Origin: Stentor coeruleus
Lineage: Eukaryota; Ciliophora; Heterotrichea; Heterotrichida; Stentoridae
DNA length: 36,593 nt
Direction: 5' to 3'
Assembly: GCA_001970955.1 (NCBI GenBank)
Contig: MPUH01000752.1
Span: 1 to 36,593 of the forward strand
The position numbers were made by a program, and so were the translations under genes. Shown in pieces: positions 10,149 through 19,379 of this stretch (position 1 is its first letter; every line of letters begins with the position of its first letter). The notes beneath the pieces were generated by a model. The model saw only the letters and a list, made by a program, of their open reading frames with translations, was not told the DNA's origin and did not search any database.

Positions 10149-11690
10149 TCAGTTTATTTTAAATCTGATAGCTTTTTTAGCTCTCCCTGTTCCTCCTAAG
10201 ATAATTCTCAGTAAATGGCTTTTCAGTTCTAAATGGTCGCTAAATAAACCAAACTTCCCGTCTTGGCCTGTGTCTACAAGGCAGGATTTCATAGAAGGTT
10301 TTGATAGTATTGACGAGTTTATCGTAATTTTATAAGTCCCACGGTTTTCTCTCTTAGCTGTACGTTTAAAAGCTCTGTTTGCCGTTGAATATGTACGAAG
10401 TTTCTCATATATATAAGTTGAAAATAATTTTTCTCTATCGATAAAAGGCATAACAATGATCTTGACAAATTCAATCAAGTCAGCATTGTTCTTGCTTTCA
10501 GAAGCAAGTCTTTTGCACAGCATATGCAGAGCTTTTCTTCTATATTGATTAACAATATAAAAATTGCTCACCATTTTCCTGACAAGTCTTGCTGATCTTT
10601 TCCATTTATACATCAAATTCAAGAACTGTGGAGCATAATTTATTTTATCACAAGTCTCATAAACAATAGCCCTCATTTTTTTATTCGCATCGCAAATCCA
10701 CGTTCTCATTGGAACTGAAAAATACAATACATTCTATATAAACCTAACCTTGTAATATTCTCTTAAACGCTTTCTTGTTATTATTTGATGGGTTTTGCCT
10801 ATGAATTTGACTATCAAATGCATCATGTGTATGAAATGCTTTGAGCGTTTTTTAATCATCTGAATATGTTTTACAATATGATTCTTTAGCTTTAAATGCA
10901 AAAGACTGGCAATGCTAATCTCTGATATAATTTTGCGCCAGGTTTTCTTAACAGCAATAATTTCATCTTTTCGCTGAAGCCATTTTATTCTCTCAAGCTT
11001 TTCTTCAAGTTTAATTTTCTTAGTTTCGTGGGTGTATTGTTTTATCTGCTTACCTAGCTGCTGGACAGTTTCGATTTTTTGATTCATAGTCACAGCTTTT
11101 TCTCTTTTGTTTTTAGCTGTCATAGGTGGGTAATAATCGAAAATGGTCACTTTTGCTGTTTCTTCAAGAGTCATTGACTTGCGTCTTGTATTTATTATGG
11201 ACAACTTTTGCATCATTTTTTCCTGGAACTTGGGTGTGCTGATGATCTCAAATTTTTTTAAAAAGCTTTTATGCTCAGGATCATAAGACCCTGGACCGAT
11301 AAGGCCTTCTCCAGGCATTCTTGGCTTGAACCTTCTAAAATTAGGTATGTTTATGGGAGTATCAACATCTTTAGCCAAACGGTTTTTCAAAGTCTCTACA
11401 GCTTTACGTAACTCTGGGACAATTTGAAAAGGCTCAAGTTTAACTTCGCTTGTTTTTTTCTTGTTTGATTTGTGAAGGTTTTCTTTAGATTTTTTGAACA
11501 TATGGATGGTATCTTCAGTTTTGTTAGCCTTATTGAGGCTAGTTATTTTTATTGTATATTCCTTTGGAGATATTGGGCTGTTTTGTAAATCACTTACCAT
11601 ATCTTCAACTCGGGCTATCATATTAAGATATCGTTGAATTGGTAGGCGTCGATTTGGAAGGGTCTCTGAAAAGTGACGTCGTGATGTCAT
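10149..11690 (-). CDS. Basic 508-aa protein, unknown function
   Basis: Two exons (11690-10749 and 10733-10149) joined across a 15-nt intron give 508 aa. The protein is very rich in Lys and Arg. It contains one SHIPPO/STPGR-like GPGSYDP stretch near residue 137, a helical basic segment (about 220-310), and a C-terminal half with repeated basic aromatic helices. A single GPGSYDP is weak evidence, but such motifs occur in axonemal and cortical microtubule-associated proteins of ciliates, so a cytoskeletal role is possible. No enzyme motif is visible. The gene starts at ATG 11690 and ends in TGA, the only intact gene here to do so. It is convergent with the DHHC gene. Confidence 0.75.
10734..10748 (-). 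other. 15-nt intron in the 508-aa gene
   Basis: On the minus strand the sequence is GTTAGGTTTATATAG, in phase 0 with in-frame TAG at its end. Splicing joins a 314-codon exon to a 194-codon exon. The downstream frame is open right up to the acceptor but has no ATG near its beginning, which supports the join. Confidence 0.85.
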
Positions 11691-12203
11691 TTTTACTGTT
11701 TATTATTCTGATAAATGAAAGAGCATTAGAAACAAATTGTTTGGTAAAAATAAAATAAAGGACAATAGGGAAGTGATAAGTATTAAAAATTGATTTATAA
11801 TGTAGGGTAAAATAATGTTGGAAGTATTTGAAGGATTTAAGAAATTAAATCATTTTAAGATAAATACAATGAAAAAAGTATTATTAAGAATGCTTTGATG
11901 AATATTTATAAAAAGGTTATCAGGGAATTATTTATGAAAAATACCCTTTGTATTTATATTAGCGCATTTTTTATTAGTGCAATTATGGTATGCAAATTTA
12001 TATAATTTATAGTCTAGAGAACTTTTATTAGAGTGATTAAATTAACTGAAGTTATGATGAATATTATCACTTAAAAATTAATAAAGATATAGAGGAGAAA
12101 CTTTGAAATTATAGATCAGTGGAAAAATAGTTTTCAAGATTAAGAATAAAATTATGCATATAGTGATTATAAAAATATAAATCTTACCAAATGGTCCTAA
12201 ATA
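11691..12203. other. Spacer upstream of the 508-aa gene
   Basis: AT-rich. The minus strand here is T-rich and gives a hydrophobic translation interrupted mostly by TAA. That frame is in phase with both the 508-aa gene and the stop-riddled frame at 12204-12458. The coding signal is weak, so this is treated as promoter and spacer. Confidence 0.4.
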
Positions 12204-12458
12204 TTAATATTTATGACTATTTCTGTACTCACAAAATTCTTCTAATTTTCTAATCATTTATTTCTATAGTAGTTTCAATCTAAAATCTTGCCCTTATTTT
12301 ACATTTCTATCCCAATACATATTTCGACAAGCCGCGAAGGCCGAGCTATACCTTAATAATTAATACCCATTTAGCACTTTAATAAATTCTAATACACCCC
12401 ATCTCTCCAAATCTATAAAAAGCACCCAATAAGCCTTTGTTTCCTAAATTTTCGGCAT
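12204..12458 (-). pseudogene. 84-codon frame interrupted only by TAA/TAG
   Basis: From ATG at 12458 the minus strand reads like a real protein, with segments such as ETKAYWVLFIDLERWGVLEF, LLRYSSAFAACRNMYWDRNV and MIRKLEEFCEYRNSHKY. It contains five internal stops (TAG 12444-12446, TAA 12360-12362, TAA 12294-12296, TAG 12264-12266, TAA 12258-12260) before TAA 12204-12206. There is no TGA and no frameshift. Three Trp are TGG, and CGA occurs for Arg. Reading TAA/TAG as Gln gives a smooth sequence in which only one Gln is CAA. It is either a gene decayed by C-to-T changes at Gln codons or a frame decoded with TAA/TAG as Gln. The family is unknown. Confidence 0.5.
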
Positions 12459-12501
12459 AAAAAAATAGTAAAAAATTGTCATTTGGAAATAATAATATAA
12501 T

Positions 12502-12834
12502 ATGGCACTATTTAAACAATTAGATTCAAGCGACCTAGCTGATATTAAAGCATGGACAGACAAGGTCCATCATAGAATCAATCTAAAAGCCCATCAAAAA
12601 TCTGAACTTTATAACTTTGATTTCTACCAAGAAGTCCCTTCGAAAAAGATGGGAAAATTCATTTGGGAGCAAGCACCTAGCTATAAAAAACCTGAACTGC
12701 CGAACTCTTTAGCAAAAGCTTCACTGCTAACTTGGGTTTCTGAAGAGCCATCTGGAAGACCATTAGAAGAAATTCCTTATATTTTAGAGGAAAATGTGCA
12801 TTTTTTTGCTAATTCAAAAGGCAGAAATAATTAA
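12502..12834 (+). CDS. Small protein, unknown function
   Basis: A 110-aa acidic/basic soluble protein from ATG to TAA with no hydrophobic segment. It contains FIWEQAPSYKKPELPNSLAKA and a conserved-looking EEPSGRPLEEIPYIL. Its codon use and composition are like those of the intact genes, so it is probably real. I do not recognise the family. It is divergent from the interrupted frame ending at 12458, with 43 bp between them. Confidence 0.65.
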   Translation: MALFKQLDSSDLADIKAWTDKVHHRINLKAHQKSELYNFDFYQEVPSKKMGKFIWEQAPSYKKPELPNSLAKASLLTWVSEEPSGRPLEEIPYILEENVHFFANSKGRNN

Positions 12835-13202
12835 TTTGTATATATGTTTATAGCACTAATCTTATCTTGCATAAATTTTAATTCTATCATTTTTTTTGTT
12901 ATATCTCAAAATATGTATCATATAAAAAACTTTGAGAAACACTGTTAATAATATTAGAAATATACTTAAAAGAGTTATGCATCATTAAACCTAGTAATTC
13001 AAAAGTTTTAACGATGATTTCTTATGAAAATGAGCCTTATGAATCTAATAAAATATTAGCCTTGATATCAATACGTTTCTTTATAAAAAAGAGCATCTTA
13101 TGAATATATCAGCAAGCTTTAGCCTTATAAAATAGGCTAAAAAGATAAAATAAAAACAACCAAACAAGCTAAATAAAAATTAGCCTGATTTTTATTAAAA
13201 AA
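12835..13202. other. AT-rich spacer, no gene seen
   Basis: Stops are dense in all frames and no motif was recognised. It separates the 110-aa gene from the broken frame starting at 13203. Confidence 0.5.
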
Positions 13203-13506
13203 ATGAAATATAAGGACTTGCTCAAAAATGCAGAAACTTACAAATTGCAAATTTAGGAGCCTAAGAAAGAATCAAATTCAATCACTACTGAATTGTATAA
13301 AAAAAGCATACAGTTGCTTAAAGAGCATACTGAACGGGAGAAATCTAATGAAGATTATAAAAGGAAATTTATAATATAAGAGAAAAAATGTATGTGAAAA
13401 GAAAGTAGATATTGACTTAAAGAAATATTAAGATGAAAATTCTTTAGAAGGATAAATAACTGAAAAACTGGGTCTAAAATCTATAAATCTGAGAAATATG
13501 TTTTGA
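13203..13506 (+). pseudogene. Broken coiled-coil gene (plus strand)
   Basis: From ATG 13203 the frame reads as a charged helical protein (MKYKDLLKNAETYKLQI, then EPKKESNSITTELYKKSIQ). It has an in-frame TAG at 13254-13256, TAA at 13377-13379 and TGA at 13395-13397. A nearby frame then continues (VDIDLKKY, TAA, DENSLEG, TAA, ITEKLGLKSINLRNMF) to a terminal TGA at 13504-13506. The Lys/Glu/Asn content and long gaps between stops suggest a former gene. No 15-16 nt intron explains the stops. It is tail to tail with the broken frame at 13512-13877. Confidence 0.45.
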
Positions 13507-13511
13507 AATTA

Positions 13512-13877
13512 TTAATTTACCTTCTGCATGCATCTAAAGATTTCTATATTCTGTGTTTATATTTCAGGATCATTAGGATCTACAAAATTATCATTGTTTA
13601 TAATCGCATCATAAATGTAAATTCCATTCTTAAATTGTTCAATATCAGGATAGCAGCCTGATTATATAGCTTTCAAGTGGAATCCATATTTGGATAAGAT
13701 CTTGAAGAATTTACTTTTTCTATTGTTAACAATATGCAAGAAGCATTGACCACTTTTCCTTTCAACAATTTCGATTTAATTCTTCTGACCCACCTAATTA
13801 ATGAGGTTTTCTTCAATAAGCCATGCACAAATATTTCTGAATTCAGAATACAATTCAGAAACTGTATTTTCATTAAT
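13512..13877 (-). pseudogene. 122-codon frame with four internal TAA/TAG
   Basis: One minus-strand frame runs 122 codons with four internal TAA/TAG, no TGA and no shift. Segments include SELYSEFRNICAWLIEENLI, IEIVERKSGQCFLHIVNNRK, FFKILSKYGFHLKAI and DAIINNDNFVDPNDPEI. About a quarter of the residues are Glu, Asp, Gly, Ala or Val, which is too high for random DNA this AT-rich. Gln is written by CAA/CAG about as often as the frame meets TAA/TAG. There is no ATG at the 5' end, and the frame opens after a TAA at 13878-13880. The family is not recognised. It is a decayed gene or an alternatively decoded one. Confidence 0.5.
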
Positions 13878-14427
13878 TTAAGTTCATGAATTGCATCTTT
13901 TTATTGTGATTTTCTACCCTAAAAAGCATTAGGATTATAATTGTATTTAGTTCAATTTATTAAAATAAATAGAACCTGATTTAATATTTTTTTATAAATT
14001 GCAAGAAGTGCACTATTGAATATATATATAATTTTAGTTTTTATTTACACATAAGCTGCAATTTTTATTTTACTTTTTGCAAATAAGATTATTGATTAGG
14101 CCTATTATAGGATGCCATTTAATTATAGTGACTGGATGATTTAAATTATTAAAAGTAACCAAAAAGTTTTATTATCTTTTTTGGAGGAAGAATATCAGCC
14201 TCTGGGACAATGAAAACCTGATTTTTTTCCCTTCCCACATTATTAATGCATAAACTTAAATAACTTACTGAAATATATAATTATAATAAACTATTATTTA
14301 AATGATAATTGCTGACAAATTGTTCATAAAAAATGTAATCTTTCTTTTCTCTATATCTTAATTTTCACTTCCTTTGAATTTCACTGACAATCCCCCTAAA
14401 AACCCATATTAGTTATTCGTTTTAAAA
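13878..14427. other. Spacer upstream of the SOD gene
   Basis: AT-rich, with no supported gene. The last 100 bases before ATG 14428 should include the SOD promoter and 5' UTR. No recognisable element was seen. Confidence 0.5.
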
Positions 14428-15153
14428 ATGCTTTTTATCATTCTCCAGCTTTTACAAATCTCTGCACTTGAAGACTGTGAAAGTAAGTCTCCATTTACTG
14501 AGACTTTCGATACCTATGAGTTCAAGCTTATGATCATGCCATATAGCTACTCATTCTTAGAACCCTTTATAACTTCTACTATTATCTATGCTCATCATGA
14601 TCACCATCATCAAACCTACATCGACAAGTTAAACACCTATCTTGAAGGGATGCCTGACCTTCAATCTTTAACTCTAGCAGACTTGAATCTTATGGCCAAA
14701 GATGACACAACTTTGCAAAAACATGCAGGAGGGGCTTACAACCACAATTTGTACTGGTACTTCCTAACAAGTCCTTTATGCGCAAAAGCTGGACCAGAAG
14801 GTCCTTTACTTGATAAAATTGTAGAGCAATGGGAGTCTTATGATAATTTTAAAAATGAGTTGACTACTAAAATGAAAGACCTTTTCGGATCTGGATGGGT
14901 TTGGGCTTGTGTTAATGAAGAAGGGGATATTGAAATGAGATCAACAGCTAATCAAATAAACCCATTAATGCAAGTGGATAGTAGTATTTGCTACCCATTC
15001 CTTGGAAATGATATATGGGAGCATGCTTATTATTTGAAGTATATGTGGGATAGGGAAGCATATATTAACTCTTATTTCACTGCAATTGACTGGGACCAGG
15101 TAGAGTTTTTCTATAATGAATATGCTAGTCAGTTTAGGTCAATTCCAATTTAA
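14428..15153 (+). CDS. Secreted Fe/Mn superoxide dismutase
   Basis: The 241-aa protein starts with a hydrophobic stretch (LFIILQLLQISA) that looks like a cleavable signal peptide, so it should enter the secretory path. The mature part is a full Fe/Mn SOD: HHDHHHQTY (ligand His56), GGAYNHNLYW (His106), FGSGWVW, and DIWEHAYYLKY (Asp195 and His199). All four metal ligands are present. The metal cannot be assigned with confidence: FGSGW is iron-like, but the usual Fe-type Gln before the second ligand is absent. It should convert superoxide to O2 and H2O2 in vesicles or outside the cell. Secreted Fe/Mn SODs are less common than mitochondrial or plastid ones. Confidence 0.9.
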   Translation: MLFIILQLLQISALEDCESKSPFTETFDTYEFKLMIMPYSYSFLEPFITSTIIYAHHDHHHQTYIDKLNTYLEGMPDLQSLTLADLNLMAKDDTTLQKHAGGAYNHNLYWYFLTSPLCAKAGPEGPLLDKIVEQWESYDNFKNELTTKMKDLFGSGWVWACVNEEGDIEMRSTANQINPLMQVDSSICYPFLGNDIWEHAYYLKYMWDREAYINSYFTAIDWDQVEFFYNEYASQFRSIPI

Positions 15154-15452
15154 TTAGAGTAATTTTCTTGAGATTGAATTTTTTTATAAAGAAAATTGAA
15201 ATGAGTTAAATGCTCAGAAATGCTTGAAATATTGATATGGGTATGGAGATGTGGAGAACTTTTGGTGAGTTGTTAGTCGCTTTTGGGTAAGGCATATGGG
15301 ATTGGGCTTCTATTTGCTGTTATTACGCTAATGTTTGATACTTTAGAGTTAGACTACACTATTTAGGGAAATTGCTTAATAGAATATTTTCCTTCTTTTG
15401 AGATTTAATCGAATGCACTTTTGCAATTGTAAAATCCATTTAATCTTTATTT
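15154..15452. other. Spacer with a possible small membrane-protein frame
   Basis: On the plus strand, ATG 15237 opens MGMEMWRTFGELL. A frame starting near 15291 then reads AYGIGLLFAVITLMFDTLEL and ends in TAG. A 16-nt GT...AAG segment between them could act as an intron, but its donor (GTCGC) and acceptor differ from the three clear introns here. This is recorded as a possibility only. Confidence 0.2.
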
Positions 15453-15965
15453 TTACTTCTTTTTACCTTTCTTTCCTTTCCCTTTCTTTTTCCCACCACC
15501 CTTCACTGGAGAGTTTTGAGCAGCCACAATCGCTCTGACTACTTCCTTATAAGAAATATCTCCAAGTCCTCCATCATCAAAATCCTTTATCATCTCTTCC
15601 ACTTGTTCCTCATTTAAATCTTTATTAAAAGCCAAAAATGCATCTCTAAGATCCTCACATTTTACACTCCCAGTATTATCTTTATCAAAAGCTCTAAATG
15701 CATCTAAAAGTTCTTTTTCCTTATTATCTCTTGTAAGTCGTTTAATCATAATTGCTCTAAATGTATCATAATGAATTAGTTTTGAATCAAATGCATCATG
15801 TTCTTCTGCATATTCTTTAAGATCTTCATCTGTTGGGTTTTGACCTAAAGCTCTCATAACAGTTGCTAAATCATCTCTTGGAATACTTCCTACTCCATCA
15901 CTGTCAAATAGGTCAAAAGTTCTTTTGAATGCTTCGTTTTGCTCTACGGGAATATCTTCATCCAT
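15453..15965 (-). CDS. Calmodulin-like EF-hand protein with basic tail
   Basis: The 170-aa protein has the four-EF-hand layout of calmodulin and centrin. EF1 (21-32, DSDGVGSIPRDD) and EF3 (94-105, DKDNTGSVKCED) keep Asp at positions 1 and 3 but end in Asp rather than Glu. EF2 lacks a usable loop. EF4 (130-141, DDGGLGDISYKE) has Gly at position 3. Calcium binding is thus probably limited to one to three sites. The C terminus is an unusual tail of Lys and Gly (about 155-170) that may bind nucleic acid, acidic lipid or tubulin. The DLATVMRALGQNPTDEDLKE stretch is typical of the calmodulin superfamily. It is a cytoplasmic Ca2+ sensor, partner unknown. Confidence 0.85.
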   Translation of the reverse strand: MDEDIPVEQNEAFKRTFDLFDSDGVGSIPRDDLATVMRALGQNPTDEDLKEYAEEHDAFDSKLIHYDTFRAIMIKRLTRDNKEKELLDAFRAFDKDNTGSVKCEDLRDAFLAFNKDLNEEQVEEMIKDFDDGGLGDISYKEVVRAIVAAQNSPVKGGGKKKGKGKKGKKK

Positions 15966-16156
15966 TTTATGTAACTATTGCTATTAGTGGTTTACTTTTT
16001 GATATCTGCTTATTTATTGTATTCCTTTAACTGATGTGCAAGCCAAGACCCTTTTATAAATATAGCATTGCAAGTTCTATAAAGTAAAAAGTTTAGTTGA
16101 TAGCCTAATAAAAACTTAAGATTTATATTATAAACTATTCAAACTCTCTCATTTTG

Positions 16157-18874
16157 TTAATTACTTTCTTGAACAACTTCATAATATTTTTTCAAAGCTT
16201 CTTCTACAGAACTCAAATCCCATTCTGTCTGACACTCTTTTTCATCAGTAGTTTTGAATTCTGCATCATCATAGTTGATGTTTATATAATTGCTTGGGGA
16301 TACTTCATTTTCATAAGGCATAATAAATTCATAAGGCAGACCAGCTTTATAAAAATGCCAAACCAGATTCCAAAATACAAGCCCGTTTAAAGACCTTAAA
16401 GTCTCAACATCTAAATGAAATTTATTCTCTCCTTCAGATAAAAGTTCGTCAGTAACACCTTTAATACTTCTTGGGTTTAAAAAACTCACAGTTTCTGTTG
16501 TAAATTTATTCTGGCCAAAGGTTTCAATTTGTATTTTTACGCGTAGATTTGGTTTAATTTCAGCACCACATTCGCAGTTTATTTCATCACCAGTATTTCT
16601 CCATCCTTTTTTTATGTCTTCAGCTGTGAGTTCTTTTTCACAGTTCCTACAAAAATCTTGTAATAAAAAGCTAACTTCTTGTTTGGAACTATTTTTGGAC
16701 TCAACAAAAATTCTCTTACAATTTTTTACAGGAACTGTAGGGGAAATCCCTTCAGAATATGTAAAAAGCCAGCTTTGATCTGAGTTTGATCCTGAAGAAG
16801 CTATGAACAATTTGGCGATTATTTGCCTTAAGAGTTTGATTATTTCTATGTTTATAAGCACCGAAGATCGGGACATTACTGAAAAAATTGGTAAGGCTAA
16901 AGATGGATTAACAGTCATACAGCTTTCTAATAAATGCCTATAAAGCCTAGCAGGAGAAAATTTGCACTGCGAGTCAATCATTTCTAAAACCTTCGTAAGT
17001 TCCCTCAAACGCAAATTATGTTCGGCATCATGCTGATACCAAAGTGTTGCAGCCCATATCTGTATCCAGCAATAAAAAATAAAATCTTCATCACTCTTAC
17101 ACTTAATTTCAGGCTCAGCAAGGTGTATTACTAATTGATCAGCAATCGCTGTATATTGTTCACATTTAGGAAAAGGTAAGCCAAAATTACTCAACACCTC
17201 CAAACTGAAATCTGGATACGTAGCATATTGCACCTGTCCTTTACTTTTATAGCAATTATAAAGCTTAATAACATTTTTTTCTTCTCGTCTATTTTGTTGT
17301 GCCTCATCTATAAACTTAGTAGGTTTTTTAACATAACGAAATTTCGATCTATTAAGTTTGGCTTGGATATGGTCATCGAAAAATAGTTTTTCAGAGTCTT
17401 CTTCAGAGTTTTTGGGTTTAACTCTAGACTGGCAGAAGTTTGCAAACATTTGGGTTTTGGTCAACCTTTGGATGAATTTACAGTTTTTTTCTTGATATTC
17501 ATTGAAGAATTTCCTTGTTTCGAAAATGCTGTTGATTGTGCTTTCTGTCCAGTTTTTATTTAGGTAGTGGTTGTAGTTTTGTAGGATTGATACAAAGAAT
17601 TGGAAGAAAAATTCTCGGATTTTTTCGCAGCTGCCCTCGTCAAGTTTGTCGCTTATGAGACGGTAACGGGGGCCGATTGGATGCTTTTTGAGGATGGATT
17701 TGAGGCGTTTTTTTAGTTTATCCCCATAGTGGATTGGTAGGGAGGGTAAGTTGTTGTCTCCACTAATACGAGTTTGCTGGGAGATTTTCACGGCTTGGAG
17801 ATTCATTTCGATTTTGTTACGGTCTAAGTCAACTATTAGAACAGACCCATTACACCTTGCATACACAGAGTCTCTATATTTAGAATTCATCCCAAACACA
17901 AATGCTACTGGACTATACAAATAGTCTATCAACTTCTCAGGAAGTATCGGAGCATATAACAGTGACCACTTAAAGGGAAACAAAAATGATATAAGAATAT
18001 AAGAACAAGCAGTTAAATTGTTTTCATTCGAAGATAAAAACACAACCGACTGCTCAGTAGCAAGTTGACGAAAAATAATCAAAACATTCTTCAAATCCAA
18101 GCAGTTCAGTAGCTTACCAAGATTAGTATCAAGCAAAGGTAGTTGACTATATTCAGGAAATGCAAAATTAAAAATTCTCGACCCTAACTGATACACAATC
18201 TTCCTCATACCTCTAGGTGGGTATGGTATACACAATACCAAATGAGCAATATAGCATTCTAAAGGTAAAAGTAACGGTATCGAACTTAGCTTAACCAATT
18301 CTTTCAATATATTAAACATTGTGTCTAATATAGGAGCTTTTGATATCAAAACAATACATTTTGGGACAAATAAAGACCCGGTATCCCTAGGAGAATTACC
18401 AGCAGAGATCCCACTAATAGTATTTCTATTACGAGCTGTTGCAAAGCAGGTGTCAAAACTTGGTAAATCTAAAGGATCAGATGTTTTTATAGACATTCTT
18501 CTTGATTTAACCCTTTGGACATTAGCTGACCCTTCAAAAACTGGTAAGAAAGTTTTAGCACAGGCACAGTAAAGACTGCTTCCATCATCATTTGTTATGA
18601 TGAAATTAAATTGTGAAGAAGATCCACCAACTTGCTGGCTTGAATCTGATAAGACATCTGTGCCCCAGGGAAAACAACATTGAGGGATGGAGTCTGGGAT
18701 AGTCTCATTAGGTGGAAATTGAGATAAGATTATAGGGCTTAGCTTTTCACCACGCTCAATAAAGGATTTTATAGCTACTTGAGGAAAGCCTACAGTTATA
18801 TAGGAGTGGATGAGCGGGGTTATTTCTTTCATGTAGTTTTGGATTTCTTCTATCATGGTTATATAATAGTTCAA
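16157..18874 (-). CDS. DENN-domain protein, DENND4-like Rab GEF
   Basis: The protein is 905 aa in one exon. It shows a DENN module: an upstream part (about 60-185), the central DENN from PKCIVLISKAPILDTMFNIL (170-190) through LPLECYIAHLVLCIPYPPRG, LRQLATEQSVVFLSSN-type strands (about 265-285) and APILPEKLIDYLYSPVAFVFG (308-328), and a downstream part to about 510. The C terminus has a zinc-ribbon-like element (Cys742, Cys745, Cys767, Cys769) with GW between, then LNGLVFWNLVWHFYKAGLP. That combination is characteristic of DENND4 proteins, which exchange GDP for GTP on Rab10-type GTPases in vesicle traffic. No pentatricopeptide-like middle was seen. Ser/Gly-rich loops lie at 75-90 and 150-165. 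Met7 is an alternative start. Confidence 0.85.
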   Translation of the reverse strand: MNYYITMIEEIQNYMKEITPLIHSYITVGFPQVAIKSFIERGEKLSPIILSQFPPNETIPDSIPQCCFPWGTDVLSDSSQQVGGSSSQFNFIITNDDGSSLYCACAKTFLPVFEGSANVQRVKSRRMSIKTSDPLDLPSFDTCFATARNRNTISGISAGNSPRDTGSLFVPKCIVLISKAPILDTMFNILKELVKLSSIPLLLPLECYIAHLVLCIPYPPRGMRKIVYQLGSRIFNFAFPEYSQLPLLDTNLGKLLNCLDLKNVLIIFRQLATEQSVVFLSSNENNLTACSYILISFLFPFKWSLLYAPILPEKLIDYLYSPVAFVFGMNSKYRDSVYARCNGSVLIVDLDRNKIEMNLQAVKISQQTRISGDNNLPSLPIHYGDKLKKRLKSILKKHPIGPRYRLISDKLDEGSCEKIREFFFQFFVSILQNYNHYLNKNWTESTINSIFETRKFFNEYQEKNCKFIQRLTKTQMFANFCQSRVKPKNSEEDSEKLFFDDHIQAKLNRSKFRYVKKPTKFIDEAQQNRREEKNVIKLYNCYKSKGQVQYATYPDFSLEVLSNFGLPFPKCEQYTAIADQLVIHLAEPEIKCKSDEDFIFYCWIQIWAATLWYQHDAEHNLRLRELTKVLEMIDSQCKFSPARLYRHLLESCMTVNPSLALPIFSVMSRSSVLINIEIIKLLRQIIAKLFIASSGSNSDQSWLFTYSEGISPTVPVKNCKRIFVESKNSSKQEVSFLLQDFCRNCEKELTAEDIKKGWRNTGDEINCECGAEIKPNLRVKIQIETFGQNKFTTETVSFLNPRSIKGVTDELLSEGENKFHLDVETLRSLNGLVFWNLVWHFYKAGLPYEFIMPYENEVSPSNYININYDDAEFKTTDEKECQTEWDLSSVEEALKKYYEVVQESN

Positions 18875-19183
18875 ATACTTTATTATGCAATATGGCTTGT
18901 TTAGTTTTCGAAAGGAAATTTTTAATTTTGAAGACTTGATAGGGCAATTGAGGGAAATTGAATTTTTTATAAGGGAAGAATTGAATGAGTGTGATATTTT
19001 TTGTTGGAAACTTAAGGGATTGATTTAAAGGGAAGATAAATGCTGATATTGAATAATAATTGGTTTTTGATTTTTTTAAGGATCAATCATGGAGGATAAC
19101 AGCTTTAAGGGTTTTATGAGTGAATATATTGTTTCTTAGTTATTTTTTAGTTGTGGTAAAAATATAATTTTAATATTAAATAT
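18875..19183. other. Spacer upstream of the DENN gene
   Basis: AT-rich, with no supported gene. A short frame from ATG 19090 (about 16 codons) is too small to call. Confidence 0.4.
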
Positions 19184-19302
19184 ACTTGTAATTAGTTTTT
19201 AGTGATAAGTTTGGCTTTAGTAGCATTGATGATTATTAAAATTACTTGTAATTAGTTTTTAGTGATAAGTTTGGCTTTAGTAGCATTGATGATTATTAAA
19301 AT
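19184..19302. repeat. Two 60-bp tandem copies
   Basis: A unit starting ACTTGTAATTAGTTTTTAG occurs twice with period 60 (19184-19243 and 19244-19302) and no N between the copies. The copies look identical, so the duplication is recent or comes from assembly. Confidence 0.75.
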
Positions 19303-19379
19303 CAAGTGTTGTAAATGGAAATTATAAATAGTTTTATCTCTTGATTTTAAAAATTGCATAAAGTTCATACTAAAGGTAT

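Noticed and set aside
10149..10727. A separate 192-aa gene
   Set aside because: Its apparent start is TTG and lies 7 bp from the end of a 15-nt intron. It is exon 2 of the 508-aa gene.
12320..12350. GC-rich patch resembling an RNA gene
   Set aside because: The patch (GACAAGCCGCGAAGGCCGAG) stands out from AT-rich DNA but folds into no cloverleaf and is explained by Ala/Ser/Arg codons of the minus frame at 12204-12458.
11691..12458. N-terminal extension of the 508-aa protein through TAA/TAG to ATG 12458
   Set aside because: The frame is in phase all the way, but 11691-12203 is T-rich spacer whose translation is mostly Phe, Ile, Leu and Tyr, and phase agreement has a one-in-three chance.
13673..13873. 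66-codon minus frame from ATG
   Set aside because: It overlaps the frame at 13512-13877 in another phase and has poorer composition. It is probably a shadow.
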